From: Mytilus trossulus
Lineage: Eukaryota; Mollusca; Bivalvia; Mytilida; Mytilidae
Reading direction: 5' to 3'
DNA length: 64,000 bases
NCBI RefSeq assembly: GCF_036588685.1
Contig: NC_086386.1
Location: 36,801,383-36,865,382, forward strand
Position 1 is the stretch's first letter. Each line of letters opens with the position of its first letter. Position numbers and translations under genes: made by a program. Positions 1 through 13,000 of this stretch are shown in pieces. The notes beneath the pieces were generated by a model that saw only the letters and a program-made list of their open reading frames with translations, ran no database searches and was not told the DNA's origin.

Positions 1-280
1 AATCAAAGTGATGTCATAAAACATTCATATGCTTTTGACATATATTTCCGATGAAAATACTATAAACATTATTTCATTTTTTTTTTTGTTCTTTTCAGTA
101 GAACTCTTTTATGTCATTTACCTCATAACGTGACTACGTATCTGAAAATCACATTTAGCATGATAAGGGGGACCTTATTACATGTCAGATAATCAACACC
201 TTCTATGTTGTTCAGTCTTTTTTTTTTTTTTAAATTGTGTGCACTAATTGTCTTTTCATCGTTTTCAGGCTTATATTTTC

Positions 281-450
281 GTAGCCGTATTTGGCACATT
301 TTTTTGGAATTTTGGGTCCTATATTGCTCTCTAAATTTTTCTTACTTTCTAACTATTTTGATCTGAGTGTCACTGATGGGTCATATGTATACAAAACGCG
401 CGTCTTGTGTAATTGATATAAGCCTGGTACATGTGATAACTATTTAGACC
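281..450 (+). repeat. Dispersed repeat A, copy 1
   Basis: Matches the family GTATTTGGCACA, ATTTTGGGTCCT, GTCACTGATG, ACGCGCGTCTTG, CCTGGTAC and GATAACTATT seen at several other places in this window; no coding frame. Confidence 0.7.
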
Positions 451-617
451 AATGGGTCGATGCCACTGCCGTTTCCGTAGGTATAGTCAGCACTGTTATC
501 TGCACTTCGGTGTTGACATGAATATCAATTATATGGCCCTTTTCATAGATTAAATGTTTGCAAATGAATGATATATAAGAAATACTAAGGATTTCTATAT
601 CCTAGACATGGATTAAC

Positions 618-790
618 TTAACCGTATTTGGCACAACCTGATTTGAGTTTTGGGTCCTCGATACCCTTCAACTTTATACTTGTTTGGCTTCTTACTATTT
701 TGATCTGGCCGTCACTGATGGGTGTTATGTAGACGAAACGACCGTATCAAAATATAAGCCTGGTACCTTCGATAAATTATTATCGTGTTT
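618..790 (+). repeat. Dispersed repeat A, copy 2
   Basis: CCGTATTTGGCACAACC, GGGTCCTCGATACCC, GTCACTGATGGGT, GACGAAACG and CCTGGTACCTTCGATAA, in family order. The spacing from copy 1 is about 340 bases. Confidence 0.7.
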
Positions 791-1984
791 TGCCGTGGAG
801 TTGTCAGTTTATCGATCTTTAGTTTGAATGTCCTTTTAGTATCATTCGTCCCTTTTTCATAATTGAAAGAAACGCTACAAGGAACATGTCGTATGAAATG
901 AACGACTATGTGCACAGAGTGAATAATTAAGAACTATAGCACTTACGTTAACATGGAAAGAGGATTACTTTCATGCAAATGTAAACAGCAGTGGTGTGTT
1001 CATTATAGGAACCCTTTAAATATTACTTCAACATAGATATCAGACAATGAACAATTCCTAAACCCAGATTTAAATTAATATTGAGCTATTAAAAGTTTTA
1101 GCGTTATTAACACAAAGTAGTGTTAATAGAATATATTATAAAAATTGTGAAAACAATCAAGACATTATACATATAGACGTTTCACGTATTTACGTATGAG
1201 ATTTTTTTAAACAATTGAATACAACAGATATTTTGTGTGAACTTATATCCAGTTTGGGTCATTTAACATAACTCTAATATGTAAGTCATTTTCATGTGTA
1301 ATCATTACTTACACAACGGATCATTTTCTTGGACAAGTAAGTTTGCTTTACTTTTAATGATTTCAAAGATATTTATATCTATTTAATGAATTTGTTTCAC
1401 ATTCAATGTATACATCTTTATAGCACTATGAAAAGTTAACAGAAATGCAGTACAAAAATGATCTTATGACATGATTGATTTTACTAGATTATGCTTAAAT
1501 CATATATTTTTTTTCAAACAACCCACAAAGCAATCAGACACTGACGGTGTACGTGACACGGGAAAGATACAATGGCATTTTCTCTTGGTTAATAAAACGT
1601 TTATAAAAAACAATATCATTATCCTCAACCCGGTCCCCTCTTCTACATTTGTCAATAAGCAAAATAACATATGGCTTATTTTTAATCATGTATCTTTAAA
1701 AGCTACCATAAAACGGCAAATTTGGATTTTTCTATTATGAATTAGGAACATAGTTTAGAAGGATACTCTTAACCACAACCCAAATGATATCGGAAACCAA
1801 GCGATATCTCAGAAACGAACTCCGAACGAATGCAATTTATTTTTCGGTGATGTTGAAATCATACCTTCGGCAATTTTACAAACGCAATTACAAGTTGGTT
1901 GACCGTTATGGAATATCCGTTTCATAGATGATAGCGGATATGTTCCTTATGTCGAAACTACAATCTAGTTCCCTTTTCACGAAT
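791..1984. other. No gene recognised
   Basis: AT-rich sequence with scattered stops in all frames and no repeat family seen elsewhere in the window. An 89-codon open frame at 1471 has no recognisable content. Confidence 0.5.
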
Positions 1985-2235
1985 GTGACATACCGAATTA
2001 AACTGATTACCGGGTTTGAACTAACATGAGCAACACGACGGGTCCAACAAGTGGAACAGAATCTGCTTACCCCTTCCGGAGCACCTAAGATAACCACCAT
2101 TTTCTGGTGGGGTTGATCTTTCTAAGTCTTTATTTTTTATGTTCTGTTTTGTGTACTATAGTTTGTCTGTTTTTTTCTTTTTTAATCATTGCGTTCTCAG
2201 TCTATTTCCCTCTGGCATCTTTCGACCCTCTTTTA
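1985..2235 (-). repeat. Dispersed repeat B, copy 1
   Basis: Shares with the B family (reverse complement) the GAGCAACACGACGG and TGCTTACCC blocks, the GGTTGATCTT region, and the end at TGGCATCTTTCGACCC. Confidence 0.65.
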
Positions 2236-4059
2236 TAAAGTTTTGTTCTTATTTCTTATGGAACAAATATATATTTTGTTGTCAGTGAAATATGTCAATG
2301 CAAAATTTCCATAGCTTGTTGTCCTCAATACGCTTAATTCAGTAACGCTGAGTATAAATATGATTTAATGAAAATACGTGAATGTCGTATATTAGCTATA
2401 AAAGTAAAAAGTAAGTTAAACTTTAACACTTTTCTGACTTAATTTCCTTAGCAACACAAAAAGATAACAGGGAAATAGAATATATATTTAAATGGTATCA
2501 GTTAAACATCACATTCAAAAATTGAAAACAAATAAATCAATAATAAAGAATCAAAGATATATAGTATTCTCCATATTGATTAGTCTAGTTTAGATCGCCT
2601 GATTTAAATCATGCAATATAATTTAAACTGATCATTAAATAGGCTTTTGATACTGACAACAATGGTCATGGCGCGTGTTTAAATTGGACAATATAAATGA
2701 GATTTAAATTGACTTTTGTACCAAGCAGCTTATGGGAAAGCAGACACTTTGTTAAATATGAAAAATAATTGTGAACTATTCAAATACAATTACAAATGAC
2801 AAATTTTCAATTGATAGATTTTATAATACCGAGATTATGAATTACCTTTAAAAGATCAACGCTGTGTGCTAAATGGCTTATATATAATATATATCAATTC
2901 ACTGTTCAGAATATATAAATATTTATAGAACGATTAATAAAAGTAAAATGTGAATTCTTTTACAACGTTTGTCGTTTGCCTTTCTTACTTCCTGGTGACG
3001 TCAATATAAGTGTGATTCCTGTTAATGGTAAGATAGTTAACTCAGGATATTTTTACAAATCAAGTTACAAAGTATTCTACTATTTGTAAGTATTTTGACG
3101 TTATTTTTGCACCATAAAAATGAACTGTTCGATTTTTTTGTTTTTTTTTTTGTTATCTCTTTCATAATGTTATATGAAACATTCAATATTCAGTATAACT
3201 TAATGTACCGTTAACATTGGAAGACACTGATATAAAACCAAAAATCATAAATGGATAAAATTAAACAGCTAAGACCTTTTATGGAACACAGTGTTTTGTG
3301 ACAAACAAACTTTCAAGGGAAATGGAATATTTTAAAGGACACGTTTAAACTGGAAAAATTAGACTGGTGAAATAGGTTCTTGACTAGCAATTATTTACAC
3401 CCAATGAACTTATCTTTATTGCAATCAGCTCAGAAAACCAACTCTAACTTTAAGAGTTATACTGGTTTTTACAAGGATTGTCTTTAAGAGCACATTTTGT
3501 TTAATTGTTTGCTTCAAGGTAGAATAATTCCCTTTTTTTTTTACATGTTTGCGTATAAAAATATTATTTTGATTATATGTGAGACAAATTTAATAAATAG
3601 ACAACCTAAAACATCGCCTACTTTCTGTGTTAGCTTCTACAAATAAATGTGTGTTATCTGTTCAAAAGCTTGAAGTATTTTGCGCTGTATAGCTATATTT
3701 CAAGATGAAACACATCTCCTCCCCTTTCAAAGTTCATAGATGGGGGGACAATGAATGATAGGTATAGTAGCATTCTATTTCAAAAGCTTTAATTATATGT
3801 TAAATTGATTGATAAGTATATTGGAAGTTATATTATAAGTCTGATCATAATTGGAAACACATTCAATTATGATGTTATTGATATGTCATAACAATATGGT
3901 TACTGACATATGTCATACTATCTCGTGATTGCCATTTGTTAAAAAAATAAACATCTGTTTAATTTTTAAAATCGCTGATGAAATCAAAAATTGATAAAAC
4001 AGCCTTGATGTGACCTACTGATACAATTTGTAATGCGTTTTTGTTGTCGAGCCTGCAAC
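2236..4059. other. No gene recognised
   Basis: AT-rich, with short homopolymers. I see no coding pattern, inverted repeat or match to the repeat families of this window. Confidence 0.5.
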
Positions 4060-5115
4060 TGGTTACAGAAAGCTCGACATATGGATAGTGATCCGGCAGC
4101 GGCTACGGCGGCGGTGTTAGCTAACTTCTTAAAAGCTTTATATTTTAGAAGGTAGAAGACCTGGATTCTTCATACTGTGTATATAGATGCCTCATGTTAC
4201 GAACTTTCCGTCAGTCACATGTCCAATGTTCCATGGTTCAGTGACTACTTGAAAAAAGTTAAGATTGTTTGTAATGTTGATTTCTCTCTTATTATAAGTA
4301 ATCGGATAACTATATTTGGTCAGTGCGTACCCGTGCAAGGTCCTCGTGCCCATCAGACAGTTTTCACTTGACCTCGACCTCATTTCATGGATCAGTGAAC
4401 AAGGTTAAGTTTTGGTGGTCAAGTCCATATCTCAAGTACTATAAACAATAGGTATAGTATATTCGGTTTATGGAAGGACTATAAGGTGTACATGTTCAAC
4501 TGGCAGGTGTCACTTGACCTTGATCTCATTTTCATGGTTCAGTGGTTATAGTTAAGTTTATGTTTTGGTCTGTTTTTCTCATACTTTATGCAATAGGTCT
4601 ACTATGTTTGGTGTATGGAATGATTGTAAGGTGTACATGTCTAACTGACAGGTGTCATCTGACCTTGATCTCATTTTCATGGTTCAGTGGTCACATTAAT
4701 TTTTTTAGTTTTGGTCTATTTTTCTATACTTTATGGATTGAGTCAACTATATTTGGTGTATGTAAATATTTTATTATCTTTATGTCTGTTACGCAGGTTT
4801 AATTTGACCTTGACCTCATTTTCACGGTCCATTGCTAAGTGTTAAGTGTTTGTGTTTTGGTCTGTTTTTCTTAATTTATAAGCAATAAGTCAACTATCTT
4901 TGTTGTATTTAAGAATTGTTAGCTGTACATGTCTGCCTGGTATGGTTCATCTGACCTTGACCTCATTTTAATAGTTCATTGATCAATGTTTCGTTTTCTT
5001 GGTTAATGTTGAGTTTATGTGACAGTTGTAACTATAAATCTTTATATTTAGGTCTTTCAACATAATATCAATGATTAGTAAAGAAGGCGAGACATTTCAG
5101 CGTGTGCACTCTTTA
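4060..5115 (+). mobile_element. Array-bearing element E, copy 1 (pearl-like architecture)
   Basis: A unique left part (GCTCGACAT, AGCTAACTTCTTAAAAGC, ATATAGATGCCTCATGTTAC), then about five diverged copies of a unit of about 165 bp starting TGACCTTGACCTCATTTTCA, then a unique right part ending GAGACATTTCAGCGTGTGCA. Related copies are at 40830 and 46690. The design (unique ends around a central array) resembles the bivalve pearl-type elements; the assignment is inference. Confidence 0.75.
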
Positions 5116-5429
5116 TATTGATTTTTTACTTAATTAAGGTTATATCTCGTCTCTCTATCTTTAATATATATCATCTGTAATAAGTTTTTGTTAGGACTAT
5201 AAATTGTCCACTCTGTTTTATGAACTATGAACATCAAAATTGTTTTCTTCTTAAGTCAATATTTCTTCAATTATACTAAATACCTTTTGTGTTAATATAT
5301 CATTTAAATTACGTCATTTCAATTGATTTTTTATGATGTGTCTTTTTTAAGTTGTGATATTATACTATTGTTTCAGATAAGGGCGAATGTTTGTACCTAT
5401 TATAATGTTAAGACCCAATGCATTGGTTT

Positions 5430-5700
5430 GTACCTGTCCTCAGTCAGGAATCTGAAACTATTATTCAGTAGTTGTCGTTTGTTGCAAATTGATGTGGTTC
5501 ATTTGTGTTTTCCGTTTTTTGTATAGATAAGACCGTTGGCTTTCCCGTTTGAAATCCTTTACACATTTCAATTGTAGGGCGCTGTATCCCTTGCTGTTGA
5601 GTGCGAGACAAGGCTCCGTACTATGACCTTTAATGGTTTACTTTCACAAAGTGTTACTCGGATGAAAGAGTTGTCTCATTGCCACTCATAACACATCTTC
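5430..5700 (+). repeat. Dispersed repeat C
   Basis: CCTGTCCTCAGTCAGGA, GATAAGACCGTTGGCTTTCC, GAGTTGTCTCATTGCCACTC and ACACATCTTC; the same order as at 61205-61410. Confidence 0.75.
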
Positions 5701-6009
5701 TAATATCTATTGCAATGAAAGATTTATAAATCACATCGATATAATTATATACATATAAATAAAAGGAAATGTGGGGAGTATGCATTAGAACAGCACAAAG
5801 ATCTGTAAAGATAAGATGTGTTTCGTTCCTTAAAGTCAGAAATCATAAACGGAGTCTTCCTATTTATCTAACTTTAGAATAAAGTATTTTCATTTAGCCA
5901 ACTTTTTAATATTTTTTAATTATTGGGTTGTTTGTTTAGTAATAATAATATATCTTTCTAAAATTTGACTAAATTTGTTCCTGTATGATTTTATATTATT
6001 GCAAAGCTT

Positions 6010-7480
6010 GGTGTTAAAGCGTAAATCTCACCAAAACAAAGGTTCTGATATTAAACAAAGCAGGCAAACATATTTGTGAAAAATTTACTTATGAAAATAT
6101 CTTGATTGATAATGTTAATAATTATGAATATCTTGGTTTGCACTTTAGTGCATCAAGGTTATTTGCATATGCTCAGAATATACTGTATAAAAAGTCTAAA
6201 GTTTAAACAAAGCTATTGTAAGATACTCTGTGAAATATTTATAAAAAAAAAAGGAAATCATCACTTTTCAAACAAACCCGATTTCATATTCTACACAGGT
6301 AAAATTTTGTCGTTTAGTAAACTATTTCGTCGGTTTGTATAAAATCTTCCGATTAGGAATACCAAGACAGCTCTGTAATATATAAACACCTAATCTAACA
6401 CTTGGTACATATGATGTTAGTATCAACAATAAAACTATTCAATTAGCGCTAGAGAGTAATCGCAGTTACTGACAACTAGCTAAAGACGAAAACAATTAAT
6501 AATTGAAAAAAACTCATGCATCAGAGACTAAAATCAGCTAAAACACATCCCAGGGATCTAGTATTTTAACGATATGAAAAAATGATTTGTGCAATGCCAA
6601 AAAATAAACGTATCGACAGGTAGAAGGATAGTAAGCAGCGACTTCTTTAGAAATAAAAATTAACATGTGGGTATCTGTATACGTCTAGCTTGACAAGAAA
6701 ATACAATCTAGTAATATTTTAATTTGCTAATTCTTGTTTTAGGTATTCATGAAAAAAATCCACGAATCTTGGAATTTTATCTGAGCTAGGGCGATTTCTA
6801 TTATATTATGATATGATTATTCCATTTTGAATTACTGGTATCGCTTGGAAAATCTTGATTCCAGATGTTCTCCTCTAAAAAGACGCTTATGAAACATCAC
6901 AGAATCTTTCTCATTAAAAAAACATCTTATTATGTCTTATGAAGTCAATTCTTGAAATGATCCCAGACATCAATCAAATATCTTTACCATTACCAAAAAT
7001 CGATAGCTTCAAAGCTTATATGAAAAAAAATCATATTTTATAGACTTGTGGAACACTTACGTACTGAATTGGTAAAGTATTCAGATGGTAAACTTAGAAC
7101 TTATGTTACATCTAAATCAGTTTTTTGGAAGAGAAAAATATCTTTCCATTATAGGGAATTTTGAACAAAGACCAAGCCTAACAAAGCTCAGCATTTCATA
7201 AAAGTGCAACTGATATTTTTCTATCCAATTTAAATTTCAATCAACGGTTAAAAACTTGAAAATACTTTCTAATGGTTTACATTACATTAACTAAATGTCA
7301 GTTGCACATTTTAACATGCTTTTCTAAAAAATACTACAGAAAATTTAATCTAGGTATAATTTTCTGTCTTATTTTTCACCTGTCATTCAACCCAAACTCT
7401 AATTGAAAAACGCTTTCTTCTTGATAATCTTTGATCTCTTCTATCCATTTTTTGTTTTACCTGTACTATCTATAATTTTA
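6010..7480 (+). pseudogene. Decayed non-LTR retrotransposon (LINE), reverse-transcriptase C-terminal part
   Basis: In broken frames the plus strand reads NKTKVLILNKAGK, then NNYEYLGLHFSAS, then ELGRFPLYY, and at about 7086 DGKLRTYVTSKSVF, in the order seen in the region after the polymerase domain of mollusc jockey/CR1-type LINEs. Many stops and frameshifts separate them. No 5' part or poly-A tail was recognised. The family call rests on remembered pattern and needs an alignment. Confidence 0.5.
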
Positions 7481-7564
7481 AGAAATTGGATAAATGATAA
7501 TGAACCTTATAAACAGTGTTTGTCATATGAATGAACCTTGCAGTTTCGATTGCATTTGTTTTAT

Positions 7565-7665
7565 TAAGACTTATCTTCGCTCGTCTATTATTACCCTCTA
7601 ACTCGTCTTCCTTACCATATCTTCGCTCGTCTATGATTACACTCTGACTCGTCTACCTAACCATT
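7565..7665 (+). repeat. Two-copy tandem repeat, TATCTTCGCTCGTCTA
   Basis: TATCTTCGCTCGTCTAT, then ATTACCCTCTAACTCGTCT, is repeated once with small changes about 57 bases later. Confidence 0.75.
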
Positions 7666-7861
7666 GGCAGATTTAGCTGGAACTTGTGTGGATTTTAACC
7701 CTTTCACATGTCACTAATAATGTCTTAATCTGCCAAGGGTAGGGAGTGTTTGTCATATCGTCACATTTGGGCATGTCACAGATATTAGACTTGTCTGTCA
7801 TGGTTGGAGAAGAGGGGGTTTCATTGTTACCTTTATGCACACGTTATAAATTCTGGTTTCA

Positions 7862-8036
7862 TCAACCAAGGGCTTATTTGGCACAACTTTTTGGAATGTT
7901 GGATCCTCAATGCTCTTCAATTGTACTGGTTAGGCTTTATAAATATTTAGATATGAGCGTCACTGGTGAATTTTGTGTGGACGAAAAGCGCGTTTGGCGT
8001 ACTAAATTATAATCCTGGTACCTTTGATAACTATTA
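7862..8036 (+). repeat. Dispersed repeat A, copy 3
   Basis: TTATTTGGCACAACTTTTTG, GGATCCTCAATGCTCTTCAA, GAGCGTCACTGGTGA and CCTGGTACCTTTGATAACTA. Confidence 0.75.
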
Positions 8037-8109
8037 GGACTGGGTCGATGTTTCTGCCCCTGCTTGCGAAGATGATATCTCCTTTCATATCAACTAAAAA
8101 CTAACTAAA

Positions 8110-8900
8110 TTTCAATTATTCATAAAAAAGAGGATGTGGTATGATTGCCAATGATACAAATCTCCACAAGAGACCTTGTGGCACAAAAAATAACAACTAT
8201 AGCTCAGCATATGGCATTCAACAATGAACAAAGCCTACACCGCATAGTCAGCTATAAAAATCCCCGAAATGACAAATGTAAATAATTCAAACGAGAAAAC
8301 TAACGGTATAATTTATGTACAAACATGAACGTTAAACAAATATGTAACACATCATCAAACGACAAACTACTGAATTACAACCTCCTGATGTGGGACATAA
8401 AGTAAGAACTATATGTCATCATCTGGCATTCAACAATGAGCAAAGTCCACACCGCATCGTAAGCTAAAAAAATCCATTTTCTATGTTGAGTGGACCGTGA
8501 AATTTGGGTCAAAAGTCTAATCTTGGCTTTCAAATTAGAAAAATCATCTCATCAGGAACATGTGTACTAAGTTTCAAATAGGTTAGAGTTCAGCTTCGTC
8601 AAAAACTGCCTTAAACTATAATCTGAGGCGGGACAGACGGACGAACGAACGGACGGACGAACAAACAGACGGACGGGCGAACGAACGAACGAACGGACAC
8701 ACAGACCAGAAAACATGATGCCCCTCTACTATCGCAGGTGGGGCATAAAAATAAACGTAAAACAAATTTGTAGCACATCATCAAGCGACAAACAACTGAA
8801 TTACAGGCTCCTGACTTGGGACAATATAAGAATGTGGCAAGATTAAACATGTTGGGGGATTCCAACCCTCCCTCTAACCTGCGATATTGATTTAACATTA
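8110..8900 (-). repeat. Cluster of dispersed repeat C pieces around a GGAC/GAAC simple repeat
   Basis: GATGTGGTATGATTGCCAAT and AACAATGAACAAAGCC at 8130-8240; related GCATTCAACAATGAGCAAAG at about 8423. At 8630-8700 there is a run of GGACGAAC-type tetranucleotides, then CCCCTCTACTATCGCAGG; at about 8800 CTCCTGACTTGGGACA. These are several repeats side by side or one long composite. Confidence 0.6.
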
Positions 8901-8979
8901 CAACATAAGAACTAACTATAAAAATCAGTTGGAAAAAACTTCTCAGATGGTTACAAGACGAAATACATGTACATATGCA

Positions 8980-9100
8980 AAAACACAGAGGAGACGTGCT
9001 TGAAGGCCGTACTTTAACCTATAATGGTTTACTTTTTAAATTGTTATTTGGATGGAGAGTTGTCTCATTGGCACTCACACCACATCTTCCTATATCTATT
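8980..9100 (+). repeat. Dispersed repeat C, 3' part
   Basis: GAAGGCCGTACTTTAACC, TTGGATGGAGAGTTGTCTCA and CCACATCTTCCTATATC. Confidence 0.75.
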
Positions 9101-10001
9101 GGAATTCACATGAATTTCACCTCAAACAAGCTTATATGTGAAACTCTCGTGAAACTCATGATCAGATAAATTAGTTTAACGTGAATTTCACATAAATTTT
9201 TAAAATAAAGTAATTCAAATAACATCTTAATTTTCAAATTAAACTAATACCATGAAAAATACCATTTCTTTTATTTTGAACATTTATTGTTATTAATGTT
9301 CTGCACATCCATAATGAGTCAAAGGTTAGAAAATGTCTTTGGAAAGTTGCACCTTTTTTGAAACATAGGAAAACACAAAAGTTAAGATTAAAGTAATCAA
9401 AGAAACAATGAAATACAGAACCAATGAAATCATTAATTTATGATAGGAAAATGTCACCCAGTTTTAAAATAGTGTTTGCAGTATATTTTCAAATCTTATT
9501 AAACCTGTTCACAACAAAAGTATCGCACCGATTAATCACAATATACAATACCGGGTACTTCTGGTAATTTATTTTGGTAAATAAAAACCTTCTGCATTCA
9601 CCTTTCGCACTACTTTCCTACTTCAAATAAATGGTTGACACCAATGTAATTTAAAAATAGTTCCGGTACAACTCGATTATTATTAGGGCTTATAGTAAAA
9701 TCCTGAAGTGGGCGTTCTTTTGCTATAGTTCGTTCTCCCTTTATCAATAGCTATATTGACCAACATATTGATACATGACATATATATAAATATTTGAGTA
9801 TGATGTCAATTGGAGACAGGTTAAAAAAAATTACCTTATCGATATATCACTATATTAATTGATATTTATTCATTAACTTTATAAATATGATAGTTTGTAC
9901 AACAATGTCGTGGTAGCTTCAAAAAGAAAAAGGTCACATTGGTTTTTCCTGTTTACTGTACTATTCAGATATCATAATTTTTGTCCATTTGCAGAAATAA
10001 C
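9101..10001. other. Upstream region of the anion-channel gene
   Basis: AT-rich, no coding frame. TTTGCAG at 9988-9994 directly before the start codon could be an acceptor, which would mean an untranslated first exon further 5'. No promoter is called. Confidence 0.4.
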
Positions 10002-13000
10002 ATGACAGAGGCAGGAATGTTGTGCAAAATGAACATTTTACTAATAGCTTGTATCCTGAACTGCCTGAGTTTCTCCAGATATTTTGTTATGGGATTGAAT
10101 CAAACAAACGTTCAAAGGTAGGTTTGACAGATTATGTATATCAGTATGTTGGACTGTAAAAATATATTTATATTTCCAGATCTTAGTCCAAATTTAATGA
10201 TGATATTAACTGTACCAAATTTATTGCAAAAGTCATTAATTTCAACAGTTAAAGTCAAAATGCTTTAATCCAAAATTGTTATATAATTTGACGAAATTCA
10301 ATAAAAATTTTCAATATTCGATAGATATTTTATGTATATTTAGTTTGAAAACAAATGATACAACTTGTACTTTTTTTTTCATTTACCAACAGATTTGTAT
10401 TGTAAACAGTAAACAGAAACATATGGTTTGCCTTTTTTCTAACCAGGCGCAAGCTAGCAGCCACTCGCTAGCAGCCTCTACGCTAGTATTTTTTGTAAAT
10501 TGAAATTTTTTACGCGGACAGTACTTAATTCTTAAATCCACAAAACTTTGTTTGCACTGGATGTGCTTTGCTTTACCCGCACATTAATTGCATGCCAGGT
10601 GAGTTTAGTTTGACTAAAATAAAAATATTAGTATCTTTTAATGTTTATATCTTTATTTTTTACAGAGTAAATACAGCCGATAATGATACAATGATCAGGT
10701 AATAATATAAATCTCCTTGTGTATTATAAAATAATATCAATATGTGAAGACGACGTCATTGATCTTTTTTTTAATTATAAATGACTCTGTTCTTTTTTTT
10801 CTAAATATGTTTTTTTTAATAATTTGCGTTCCAAAATTAAGATTGTTTGAAAATTGACATATATAAGTATTGTTTTATAGTGATTCATTGTGTATATGTT
10901 TTTAATTGCGTATGTATTACAAAAGGGCAATATGAAAATTATTTAGTCAAAAGATCATAAACAAGCCGATTCCTCCCGCCAAACAGGGGAGACAATGTCC
11001 TTGAAAGCAAATGCCCCATATTGATGACCAGAAAGTAGTGTCCTTATAGGTAATTAGTATGTTTCAAATTGGGGTACACAGAAATTCCCATTCTGTTGAT
11101 TTCGTGAAAACTGCAGAGTCACTACTATATGTCTCAATAGTTTCAAATCGGCAAAACGTATCTATAATTAATATTTGAAAACTAAAAATGTGAAACAGTG
11201 AAGGAGACTCAAAGAGAATTCAAAAAGGAAAAAAGAGTTGTTACTGACACTTTTACATCATGTAATAACTAAGGAGAAAGATATATATGACTTTTTTCAT
11301 TCGTCTAAAAGAAGAATATATTTGTGTTCTTATCTGATTTACAGAGAGAATATCCTAGAGAACATTTTATCGAAATATGACAAAAGATTTCCACCGCTTT
11401 ACAATAAAGGTTAGTTTACAATATTTACTTAATAACAGATAGTCTGTTTTATAATATTTGTATTTACCCGTTTTATTGTTAAAATGTATATGTACTCATG
11501 CGTTTGATGGCGAATGATAACTAACCTACCTAATGCAATTTCAGATTTGGGTGCAATTCCGTAGTTTTTAGTACATGACAATAATTATCAAAGGTACCAG
11601 GATTATAATCTAGTATGCCAGATTTTATAAGACTCATCATTGACGCTCATTTCAAAGTATTTATAAAACCAAACAAGTACAAAGTTGAAGAGCATTGAGG
11701 ATCCAAATTCCAAAAAGTTGTGCCAAATACGGCTTAGGTAATCTATGCCTGGGATAAGAAAATCCTTAGTTTTTTCAAAAAAAACTCAACGTTTTGTAAA
11801 CAGGAAATTTAAACAAGACAAGACGAATTTTATTTTGAAATTATAAATTTCCTCTTCATAAGGGACCGGTCAATATTTATTGGGGGGTTGGGACCGGTGC
11901 AAAACATAGTAGGACACACATTTATTTGTACTTATTTTTTTTATACGACTTCTACTTATTTGATTTTCAGCACTAATAGGACAGCAATATTTTTATGGCA
12001 TGTGTATGAATGTAGAATACAGGTTCATTTCAGTCATTTAAGCCTTTTAAGGATATAATTAAGGAATAAAAAAGTTAAAATTTTCTGTTCGGACTATATT
12101 TTAAATTATTTTGACCTTATAGAATACCAAGTAGTTTAATTGTTTGGTGTATTGCTGTTAAATTTATGGATTTAATTAATAGGTAAGAAATTTTTTTTTT
12201 TTTTAGTAATGGCTAAATTTACAGAGTCAACTTTATTTTTTTTTATAACTTTTTCAAATCAACTTGGATTTTCATAAAACTCAACAGCTATATCAATTAT
12301 ATATTGATCTTACAGAAAGCCAGTTTGTTTGGTACTTTGGTGTATTGCTGTCATTCTTATGGATTTTAAAAATAGGTAAAAAAAAAGCTGGAACTTTAAG
12401 TTTTTGCTGAATCTAGAAAGTCATCTTTAAAAAATTTTATAACTTTTTTAAATCAACTTTGATTTTCATAAATTTCTAAAGTTTTCATTTATATATTGAT
12501 ATTACAGACCGCCAGATTGATTGGTAGTTTGGTGAATTGCTGTCATTCTTATGGATTTAATAAAAAAAAAGTTTAAGAAAGCTCATCTTTAAATATTTTT
12601 ATAACTTTTTCAAATCAAATTAGATCGATAAAAAAAATGCTAGTGTGAACGGGGTCTAATTCATAGATGAGATAGGACATATACTTATTTAGTAGATTTT
12701 TCGTATAGGACAGAAACATTTTTTGGTATATACAGAGGGTAGGACAGAAACTTTTTGTAAGGGAGAAATATGAATAGCAACGGTCCCAACCCCCAAATAA
12801 ATATTGACCGGTCCCTAAGCAGCAATTTACCAACTTCACCTCCATATGGATTTAAATTTTTCAACTTTCTCGGTATTCAAAAGCTTGCAACTGCTACTCA
12901 GACTTTATTAGCACCACCTGTCTTATTGGCAATCATACCACATTTTCTTTTTTATATTGTTGATAAATATTCCGTATCAACTTCAAAATATTACATGACA

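Noticed and set aside
5323..5526. Open frame of 67 codons at the edge of repeat C
   Set aside because: It overlaps the dispersed repeat C sequence and has no recognisable domain.
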